DNA of 64,000 nucleotides from Antedon mediterranea (lineage: Eukaryota > Echinodermata > Crinoidea > Comatulida > Antedonidae), in NCBI RefSeq assembly GCF_964355755.1, contig NC_092678.1, positions 20,060,922 through 20,124,921 of the forward strand. Direction: 5' to 3'. The notes below the pieces were generated by a model. The model did not search any database. It was not told where the DNA came from and was given only the letters and a program-made list of their open reading frames with translations. The translations under genes were made by a program, and so were the position numbers. This document shows positions 1 through 10,500 of this stretch, one piece after another; the first letter of the stretch is position 1; every line of letters begins with the position of its first letter.

Positions 1-360
1 TTAACTGACTTCTATTACTATTTTCCTAATATATTTTGGATCGAATACATGCTCTGAATTTCCACATTCCATCCAAATTTGAATAAGTACTCAATCGGAA
101 CAAAATGTAATGAGCTTTGATATTATTATTTTGAATTCTAATTTTAGTTGAAATTTATCAACTTGTATTACAAAAACATACTAAGAAAATCATTATTTTG
201 AAATATTTTTGCATGTTTTTTGGTTAAAATGGAGAAATATATAGCCAAAATATAAATAATTCTGAATATTTTAACAATGAACTTTTGCAGCATTATCTAA
301 TTATAGTTTTTTTCATACTTGGTAAAGTTTTAATTAAAGTTAATTAACTGATAGGTCAGG

Positions 361-429
361 ATGCTAGGAACAGGAAGTTAGGGTCATGAAGCTAGGAACA
401 GGAAGTTAGGGTCATGAAGCTAGGGTCAA
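361..429. repeat. 28-bp tandem repeat, ~2.4 copies
   Basis: Unit AGCTAGGAACAGGAAGTTAGGGTCATGA. Confidence 0.93.
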
Positions 430-1347
430 AGGTTGTTAAGTGTTAGCTAATTCAGAAGATTTGTTAAGTATCTTAAGTGAATGAGGCAGGAAAATTTAAA
501 CAGATAGGATATAATTATTGATCATGACAACTTAAGCTGTGTTTCAAGCATTACCAATTCTCACATCAATCAATGACTACAAGAAAATCCTCTGAATAAA
601 GTCAGGTAAATTAAAGAAAATTAGCTCTTTTAAACATTGATGGAAGGTTTGCCTTACCTGCTGTTAGTACAGTAGATGTGTGGATATTCTACATTGTTTT
701 ATTTTGAGTTAACGTCTGTCTAATTATTCATTATTAATGAATATAATCTATATTAAGATTTGTTTATAACTAACCATATTGATGTTTCTTTCAAATTAAA
801 TGAGTTATTAATATAATGTCGCCATTAAACCTCCACCAATTGGGTTGTCCCAATGATGTTAGAAGGGGGTTAATATTACCCTTATAACCCATTTGATCTT
901 ATGGTGTGGGTCTTTGACTATGACATATGATTCTGTCTGTAAACTTTGCGCATGTTTCTCTTCCAATCACATCCATCCATTCTTGTTGTCGTGGCAATAC
1001 AGTGTTTTAACATGCTGAACCACAAATAATTTATGTTCAAATAATGTTTAATCCTAATAATACTGTATTGTGTTATGACTATATTATCACAAAGTTTATT
1101 AGTTGACTATTCAATATTTATACAAGTTCGTCATTGTTGACGTAGTTTGCCAATGTTTTAATAGGATGCAATGAATAAATAATTCCCTTTGTTTTCGTCC
1201 TCACTACCAATAATTAATTTTCTTATAGTACATTGCATTATTTGCTGTTAATTGTAATAAACACAATGCCAGCCTTTGTTGTCTGATCTGAGAATAGTAG
1301 GCCTAGGTTTAGAATCCGTCAAGTTTTTTTTATACAGTAGGTAGACC

Positions 1348-1463
1348 TAAAGCTCTGTCTACACTATCGAAATGTGATGTGCCCATATATGGACATGATG
1401 ATGTTGTATCACCACGATATTAGGGCACATCACACTTTTTTGGATAGTGTAGACAGAGCTTTA
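1348..1463. mobile_element. MITE family A, copy 1
   Basis: Terminal inverted repeats TAAAGCTCTGTCTACACTATC / GATAGTGTAGACAGAGCTTTA. The inner arms also pair (GTGATGTGCCCATATATGG against the opposite-strand form), so almost the whole 116 bp is palindromic. TA flanks fit a TA target site. Confidence 0.9.
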
Positions 1464-3428
1464 GTCAAGATTGTCTAGGCTAGGGACCATCTATCAAATC
1501 ACTTTGACACTCTCTGGCAAGTGTATGCATAATTTTTATTATTTTTCTAAAATGTTGTTTTTTAAATATCTTTTATTTTGGAAAACTGCAGTGTTTTGCC
1601 TCAAGATCTAATGCTTTTGTCGATTTTCTTTCAAAATTATTCCACTCTTTTTTTTTTTTTTAACTCAAAATAAATATGAAACCCAAAAAAAAAAAATTAA
1701 AAACACATTCTAACCTTATACTGATTTTTTAATAGTATTTTCCATATTTGAAAATTAATATTATTTTATTTTGTTTTTCTTATATTCTTCATAAACATTT
1801 ACTGTAACTCTACCCATGCTAATTGTTGTATATGAATATATTTATGTTTATATCTAACTGTGTATATTTAACTCTGTAAAGTGATTTGTAAATAACATGT
1901 ATATCATTGTATATATTATACTGTAAAAAATGTATATAATGCTAGGCTTAGGCTAGGTTATTTAAATTAAAGTGTTTAAAACCTTGTAAAAACCTCTGAT
2001 GTTTATACACTTGACCATTGTAATTAAATGTTTGCATGGCGAGAAAATGCTAATCATTTTTACGGTACACCATGTAATTAAAAAAAGATAAAAACATTTT
2101 TTATTCGCAGTTTTTGTTATAACAGTGTTTTACCATATCGGTATATGCTGTATTTAAAGGTATAGCAAACACAGAGGTCCACTGGATAGCATTTATCATA
2201 AAGATATAATAAATCATTTTTCAATATAATTCAATTTTTTTATGAAATATTATTATGGGAAAAAAAATACAAAGACAAATGCTTGAGTTATAAACATCAG
2301 AACGTCAAAGTTGAGGTAAAGATAGGAGTATTGTTAAGTATTATTTTAAGATATTGAAACAAGTTATGTTAAATAAAATGATATGGTATTGTGAAGTCCA
2401 TTGTTAAAAGGTGCTACCGTTGTTATCTGTAAGTTGTTGATACCAAATTAAATCTCTGTACTGTACTGTATCTATACTGTGTGCAGTATCTTAGGAAAAA
2501 CCTGTAATACAGTATCATATGAATTACAGTTGGTGCCTTTAGTCAGAGTCAGAAGCCTAACCTTAGTGTAACACTAGGACACATGTGATACAATGTGACA
2601 CTGTATTACAGCATTTGCCTGATACTGTATATAAAATGCCATACAGTATGTGTAAATTTAGCACAGAGACGAAGGTGACTGTTCCCATTCTTTATTTAAG
2701 TCTAATACACCATGCAAACTTTTTTTTTCACTTTATTTTCCACTTATTCAAAGATAATATCTTTAACCTCATCCAAAAACGTCACGATATATTAACATTA
2801 CAATTATAAATGACAGGTGTGGTTGCAAGCCATTGATAACCCCTTCCCTCGAAAGTAGTCTCATGGGGTTTTTATAACCCCTAAGGAAGCTGTGACATGT
2901 CAAAATACTTTACTTGATTCCTTATTAACAAATAGGATACCTTGATTGGATTGTTAATTATGAATATTAATTTCAAAAGAAAATATAACAAGTTAAATTA
3001 ACCTTCTGTGAAATAAAAATTAAAAATTAGTAATCTTTGATGGTTATTTAAGTTCTGCATGATTATTTATGGTTTGCCTTTGACATGGTATTAATTATTT
3101 CTAATTAATTTGTGGATGACTATATGGAAACCAGCAAGTTCCATAAGTTTGCTAACAATTATATCGATTTGATCATCTTGTAAGATAAGAGAGTTAATGA
3201 CAGAAATATCCTGTAATATTGAATTGAAAACAAAGAATGATAACTTATATTAAGATGACGTTCATTTTTTAAGATATTGTATTGATAAAGTTAAGTCGGA
3301 TACATAGAGTTTCAATAAAAAATAAGTCTTAAGTATTAAACTCCTTGTTTATAATATTTTATAAGTTTGGTTTGTTGTGTGAAAGAAATTGGTTATAAGG
3401 ATTTTATGATTCAATAAGTAACAAAAAA

Positions 3429-3595
3429 TAAAGCTCTGTCTACACTATCAAACTAGTCTGACAGAAAAAGTGTGATGTGCCCAAATATGGTAGTGATATT
3501 CTCAAATATGGTAGTGATATGTCATCATCATATCCATATATGGGCACATCAAATTTTTTTGTCACATAAAGTTTGATAGTGTAAACAGAGCTTTA
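3429..3595. mobile_element. MITE family A, copy 2
   Basis: Same terminal repeats, complete at both ends. It has an internal duplication of TCAAATATGGTAGTGATAT that makes it longer (167 bp). Confidence 0.9.
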
Positions 3596-4758
3596 GATAG
3601 TTTTGAAGACAAATTATTTATGTATTTACTGTTTTTGATGATTGAACAAATATGCAGGCATATACATTGAATCATTCCATGATGGACATCCATTGCAGTA
3701 TGTTCCTTCATTCTCCAATCAATCCAATCCAATTTTTTTCTGCTCAATGTTTGTTCGATACTTCATTTGATGTCAGTGGAATATATCATACCTTGACGTA
3801 TGTAATACAACAATGTACTGTATTAGCTGCTAAAGGGTAACATAGCAAATGGTGCGTTTGGACTTTATGAAAAATATGACTCGCAACGATCTTTATATTT
3901 TGGTTTATCTAGTTGAAAAATGAAAGTGAAATTTTGGAGGATTTTTAGGTTGTTTGATATAGGGTTGAATGTTGCGATATTGTTATTAGTATGTCAATGT
4001 CACATTCACTTACTATAAATAGGCCCACAGTCTGGATTATGTGTATTTTAGTACATTATAGTTCGAGGAATGAACCTGGTTAAACCTTTGTGGTCATTTT
4101 TCCAATCAATTACATCTGTCTTGATACTAGGCTTATTTTCTACCTCTCGATTACCAGATGTTTAACCTGTATAATAATAATATAATAATTATTTCATTAT
4201 GGAATCATTTCAACATTCTGGTTTCTTTTGTATATTTTTATTAATATTTAAACAAATTTTATAGAAGAAAAAAAATAAAAAAATAATTAAATAATATTTA
4301 TCGCATAATATACAATCTACAATAATGTAATTAATTGATATAAAAAAATGTATTAAATAAATAATATCATTTGAGTAAAAGAACAAATCACACATCTACA
4401 CATAATCAAACATCGTATATCTCTAACAATTTTTTCAATCTTCTACCGACTAAAGCCGAAGTATAGTCGTTATCTCGGAACCGTTCTATGGTTACCACCA
4501 GGTAGGCTTACTTCATCAAAGCTTCTATGAATGGATGTACTGGTTGGGAGCAGAAAAACTAGTAGACATACCCAGTACCGTTTTGATTACGATCAATCGG
4601 GAAATTACCTCACGACATACATAATCATCAACGTTTACCATTGTAGTTCCATTTCTCCTTAATATTGTTTTAGATATGTAACTATTATTTTTATAACTCT
4701 AAAAGTTTAATATGAAAGTTACACTATGTTTAATTGTTTGCATGGTAAATAGACATAG

Positions 4759-4930
4759 GCTTGTAGTAGCTTAGTGGTTAACGTGATTGCCTTCCAATCC
4801 CGGGGTTCAATCCTGACCTAGTGCTAAGGTCTGGGTTGCACTATTTATTTCTTAAAAGGAAAGTTGCAATTGGCCTAGCATTACTCTAGAGAGTGGTTGT
4901 AGCATAACAACTAAACTGTCAAGAAATTAT
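4759..4930 (+). mobile_element. tRNA-derived SINE (end approximate)
   Basis: Has a perfect pol III A box TAGCTTAGTGG (4767-4777) and B box GGTTCAATCC (4804-4813) at tRNA spacing, but no foldable acceptor or anticodon stems of a real tRNA. The downstream body is unique here, so the 3' boundary is a guess. Confidence 0.65.
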
Positions 4931-5983
4931 CAACTTTGCTTTATTTCCTTTCTGAAACAGACGGTGTACCGCAATTTTTAGTGTTTATTCCCCAAGCAGG
5001 ATTATTTTTTTAGTTAATTCAAACTATTGTATGGAATCATTTCAACATTCTGTTTTCGTCTTTTCCTTAGTTTACTTCTTTTATAATGCTAGTTAATAAT
5101 GACACACTTTCTGCTAGGCCTATAAATCCATGCCAAGAAGAAATAGTACAACACATTTATTTTATCCTCAGGAAATCCATGACATAAACAAGTTCTTTGT
5201 TGTGTACTGAATTTAACATAATTCCCAGGCTATTTTACATTATGTTTGTCTAAAACATCATAAAAATATAATAAAAACAAGAATACTCCATTTATACCCG
5301 AAATCCCCCAGATACTAAACTGTTCCAGTTCAAGCTATTTCCTTAATTCATCTTGAGACTATTTTTACACAATACAATAGAAAGTGAAATATTGGTTTAT
5401 TTTACTTTGGACATATGTCAGGGGTTTATTTTTTTTTAAATATTGTCATTATGGCGATAAATCGCAAATAATCTCCAGAAGTAATTAATTAATTATACAA
5501 TGTTCCAACAAACGAATTGCAAATTTGTTTGTGTTTTCTGCATAGCTTACCTGTATAAACCGACGTAGGCCCTTTCCCCTCTGAGAGGAGAACATATACC
5601 TCAAAAAGTAACTAACGAGCAATTAACAGACCTGGGTAGTGTCAATTACCAATAAATATTGCTGATCAATTTGGTTTAGTTTACTGGCCTGGACCTGTTA
5701 AGGTTAGAGATAGACTGCTGACATGTTGCAGTAAAAGTGATACACTTTATAGTCTTGAGAATGATTGTTGCATTTTTTATCTCAATGGCCTACTTCAGAA
5801 CGGTTTCATTTTTTGTTTCTTAAGTAGGTCTCGTCATTCTCAACGGCCAGACATAGGTTATATGTATAATTTGATTATTTTATCAGAATCATCACTCCAT
5901 ATGTTGAAGTAGTTATTCAATCTTCTGATTATTCACCCAGAGGTTTTAATGTTGTAAATTGGACATCATTTTAAAATTTATGT

Positions 5984-6300
5984 TTGCCGCCCTCTATCTT
6001 TGAAAACATTATTATTAGGTAATACTCACTATGTAGGACGTCTATTGCTTTTCTGTTTTCTTATTCTTATTCCTTCAAAAGTGTTTTAAGTTGTTTAAAT
6101 TGAACTGGCAATTTTTTATTTGTTTGCCGCCCTCTATGTTTAAAAACTTTATTATTGGGTAATACTCAGTAGCGAGTCGTCTTTTTTATTTATATTTTTT
6201 TTTTCGTATTCTTATTTTTTAAACAGTATATTAAGTTGTTGAAATTGAACGATTTTTAATTTGGTTGCTGCCCTCTATGCATGAAAACATTATTATTAGG
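5984..6300. repeat. Tandem triplication, ~140-bp unit
   Basis: Three units starting TTTG(C/T)(C/T)GCCCTCTAT, then AAAACATTATTATTAGGTAATACTCA, and ending AAGTTGTTGAAATTGAAC. The third is cut short. Confidence 0.85.
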
Positions 6301-6541
6301 TAATCCCAAAATAATAAATACTGTATCATATTTATTTCTCTTCTTTTATTATAAAAACATAATCTATATTTTCACTTAGAATGAGAATTCGAAACATATT
6401 TCATATTTTCACTTACAGTAGAATTTAGAAAATACCCATATTTAGGAAACACTTTCTGACATGAACGAAGGCAATATGATTTAACACTAGAGTCAAGGAA
6501 CTTGAGGGGATACTTTCTTTGGCCCTGAAGGTCCCCTAATA

Positions 6542-6897
6542 GATTTTATTTTTATTTTTATTTTATTCAATCGAAACCAACAGCGATAATTACCGCCACT
6601 AACAGGTTTGATACAACAAAGCCAGGACTGTTTAAAGCACCTTGATTGGTCCTGACATTGATCAAGGGCTTCTCTTGTCCAGTGCCCACCTTGACCGGAG
6701 GTCTGAGGCAGATACTAGATGCAGGGGCTGCCATAAGAGTCAGCAGTGCTGATTTCAAATGCCTAACTGGACCCTAGCTCCGTATACAGCACCCGCTATT
6801 CCCAGATGGTCTCCCATCCAAGCTCTAATCAGGCCCAACGTTGCTTAACTTCGGTGATCTGACGAGAACCGGTGTTTCAACGTGGTAAAGCCGTATT
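6542..6897 (-). mobile_element. 5S-rRNA-derived SINE (SINE3-like)
   Basis: The first ~120 bases (6775-6897, minus strand) match eukaryotic 5S rRNA: TACGGC..TACCAC, GATC..CGAAGTTAAGCAACGT.GGGC and CTTGGATGGGAGACC, ending GGGAATA.CGGGTGCTGTA. The internal pol III promoter (A box AAGTTAAGCAACG, C box TTGGATGGGAGACC) is therefore retained. After the 5S part comes a ~200-base unrelated body and an (AAAAT)n tail at 6543-6568. That layout is SINE3, not a 5S gene: there is no T-run terminator directly after the 5S part. It lies just downstream of IPPK. No target duplication was found. Confidence 0.88.
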
Positions 6898-7324
6898 TCA
6901 GAGAGATGTTCTACTGTATAAAAATCCAGATACTGTTTAAAACAAAGTTTCAAGATAACAATCTAAATTTTAAAGACCAGATTGTTTTAATCAAAATATA
7001 TTTTCTGACATAAAACATAATAACAAGTATTACTTTTACATTTTTTTTCTTTTATGTTTTCTAAATAACGTATTAATGTATAGCAACAATCTAAACAAAA
7101 ATGTGTTTCTTAATTTTTAAATATAATTTTCTCTAAATCGCAACAATAATTGTGAGAAATAACCTGGACCAGGATTTGAACTAGTGCACTGGAATTGGTA
7201 AGAAAAATATGCCACATTTAGTCTATGGGATATTGACACACACGTCTGTGTTGTTCTTTGTAATAATACCAATGTCCTATAGAATGGACATTTTAATAAA
7301 AACTGTCCAGTCTGCCTCCCTCTA

Positions 7325-7502
7325 TCAAGAGGTTAAGTTTTTCTGTTCACGGTATTTCTTGTAATGCTGCGTTATGTCCTGGTCTAGCTGGTAATACATT
7401 GGAATACGTATTGAAGGTTTCGGGTCCAAATCCACAATGTTGCAGTGGTATTTAAATAAGTTCCCATTACCTGAAGATATATGTTGACTTGCATCTTCCA
7501 CT
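7325..7502 (-). CDS. IPPK: IPPK coding exon 11 (DLDPKP motif, stop)
   Basis: Acceptor TTTTTTCTTAG. One base completes a Lys codon, then 58 codons and a TGA. It contains IVDLDPKP followed by YYQLDQDITQHY, matching human VLDLDLKP...HQYKLDGKIVNYY. An ATTAAA poly(A)-signal variant sits about 28 bases past the stop (7292-7297). Confidence 0.95.
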
Positions 7503-10500
7503 CTAAGAAAAAAGAAAAAAATAATAAAATAATTTGTAAATATCAATAGTAAATAAATCCAGGTGATGTAGGCTATACAAGCTTCCATTCTAGTTTTCAC
7601 CTCCTGATCTCTTCTTATTTTTGCACATATGGCCCTTCATACAATAATCATTGAGTTGTTGGCTCTCTCATTAGTTCACTAAATTTAGCTTTTAATCACA
7701 GGTGCTGTTTATGCAAATCAACCAAATATGTTTTTCTTATTCTCCTTAGTTTGCAGAGGCAACACATACAATGTTTTTCAGAGACTAACAATGTAGAGAT
7801 GTCATTTTGGTAAGTGAATCTATATTTTTGTTTTTGATACAAGCCAAAGAACTTTATACATTATAACCTTCATAGTTTTAAAATGTGTGTAATTTATTTA
7901 TTTATACAATGAGTAAATAGATTCAAGTGTACACCAACATCAAACACGTTATCAATCGATAAGTAATCAAGAAATATTTGCAACAAATAAATACAGAAAG
8001 CACTAAATTTTAGTCAAAGTGCTGTTTTCTGGGAAACATTAACCACAAACCATCACAAATTTTTACTTTTTCTGTTTACTGCCCTCAATATGATCGTACA
8101 GTGGGAATCTGTAAACCTTTCTTAAAGTAATTTTTTGTTTAATTTATACACAAATCCAATTGGAAAATAATCTGTTCTGTTCCAACTTAATGCGGTTTCA
8201 TTTTCTTTTTTCAACTTCCTCAATATCAAACTTACTTTGCATTTGTTGTCCGTTGCATGGTAACCATGATAGAGCAGTCCTTTGTTGTAGCAGCTATTAG
8301 GAACTCCCTGATTTTTTGCACGGCATAGTCAATTGTTTCTTTCGTACTGTTGTTTCTAGTGACCTGGGTCATCATAGGTAACTGGTCTATAAAATGTTCA
8401 TTAAATGGTCCTTCTAGAGAGTATTTCTCTCTAAAAAAAATAAAGAAAAACATTAAATGAATTCTCTCATTGATAGCATGTGTGCTATCAATGACAGCAA
8501 ATATTTTTTCTAGACACATAGCAAAATCAAATATACTGTAGTGTATATCTGAGTTATCTAGAATCCAACTTGTACCATTTGATAGAGAATTGAGGTAAGG
8601 CATTACACCTTAGCTCATCATGATGAGAGTAGTCTTGGTAAACAACCTTGTTTTGTTGTCAGAAGTTTGCGGTACACCATGTATGTTAGTTCAACAGTTC
8701 TTTTCAGAACTAACATACGTGGTGTACCGCAAACTTATATCAACATTTGATTGTGACATGCAAACCTTCAAACAATATACAACCTTGTTTTACTTTATAT
8801 AGACCAATAGGTGGCCAGTGACTTTGATTACAGTATCATATTATATCCTTACCTATCTTCTGGGTGTTGAGATATATGTTCCTGTAGTTGTTGATAAAGT
8901 GGATAGATGCCCTCTATGTCCAAATCATCTAATCGTTGCACATTTAATATACGATCCAATATACAACCAACTGGCAGAGAATTATTTACCTTATCTATGT
9001 ATTTGTAGAAATTAATAAAAACAATATCATGAGAGTGTTAATAAAACGTCCCTTTAATAGAGGTTAGCCAATATCATGAGAGTGTTAATAAAATGTCCCT
9101 TTAATAGAGGTTAGCGATAATGGTAGTAGTCTACTGTAGTATAGTAGTCCTCCCAATCGTTTCACAAGAAAGTGTCCCTTAATAGGGATGTTTACTGAAT
9201 AGTATATGTCTTCTGAAAAATTTAGTATTATGTCTTCTGAATAGGAGTGTGCATTGAATAGGTGTGTCCTGTTTAGGAGTGTGTGCTGAATAGGAGTGTG
9301 TGCTGAATAGGAGTGTGTATTGAATAGGGGTGTGTCCTGGATAGGAGGGTGTGTCCTGGATAGGAGTGTGTGCTGAATAGGATTATGTACTAAAAAGGGG
9401 TGTGTCCTGGATAAGAGTGTGTGCTGAATAGGATTATGTACTGAATAGGGGTGTGTCCTTGATAGGAGTGTGTCCTTGATAGTAGTGTGTGCTGAATAGG
9501 ATTATGTATTGAATAGGGGTGTGTCCTGGATAGGAGTGTGTGCTGAATATGAGTGTGTACTGAATAGGGGTGTGTCCTTGATAGGAGTGTTTGCTGAATA
9601 GGATTATGTATTGAATAGGGGTGTGTCCTGGATAGGAGTGTGTGCTGAATAAGAGTGTGTATTGAATAGGGGTGTGTCCTTGATAGGAGTATGTGCTGAA
9701 TAGGATTATGTACTGAATAGGGGTGTGTCCTTGATAGGAGGGTGTACTGAATAGGGGTGTGTCCTTAACAGGAGGGTGTACTGAATAGGGGTGTGTCCTT
9801 GATAGGAGGGTGTACTGAATAGGGGTGTGTCCTTGATAGGAGGGTGTACTGAATAGGGGTGTGTCCTTAACAGGAGGGTGTACTGAATAGGGGTGTGTCC
9901 TTGATAGGAGGGTGTACTGAATAGGGGTGTGTCCTTAACAGGAGGGTGTACTGAATAGGGGTGTGTCCTTGATAGGAGGGTGTACTGAATAGGGGTGTGT
10001 CCTTGATAGGAGGGTGTACTGAATAGGGGTGTGTCCTTGATAGGAGGGTGTACTCAATAGGGATGTGTCCTTGATAGGAGGGTGTACTGAATAGGGGTGT
10101 GTCCTTAACAGGAGGGTGTACTGAATAGGGGTGTGTCCTTAACAGGAGGGTGTACTGAATAGGGGTGTGTCCTTGATAGGAGGGTGTACTGAATAGGGGT
10201 GTGTCCTTGATAGGAGGGTGTACTGAATAGGGGTGTGTCCTTGATAGGAGGGTGTACTGAATAGGGGTGTGTCCTTAACAGGAGTGTGTACTCAATAGTA
10301 GGGAAAGAGAGTTTCTACTGTATAACATTGTAGTTAGACAGTTACTACGTGCTGATAAGTTACTAAATAATGCAATTCCAAGAAACTTATACTGTAATTA
10401 CTTCATTAAATAAAAACAATTCTATATATATTGCTGCAACAATTTGCACTAATTGGCTTTTGGCACGGTGCCTTGCACGGTAAACCACAAACCTCAGAGG

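Larger units (their letters stand above)
1..6541. other. Non-coding stretch apart from the repeats listed
   Basis: No ORF above 75 codons and no recognisable exon on either strand. It holds two MITE copies, a SINE and tandem repeats, with AT-rich unique sequence between. Confidence 0.6.

Noticed and set aside
4759-4835. Functional tRNA gene
   Set aside because: A and B boxes are present but acceptor and anticodon stems do not pair.
6567-6758. 63-codon ORF with protein-like composition
   Set aside because: Lies entirely inside the body of the 5S-derived SINE.
6775-6897. Functional 5S rRNA gene
   Set aside because: Several mismatches to conserved 5S positions, no T-run terminator after the 5S part, and an attached body with an A-rich tail.
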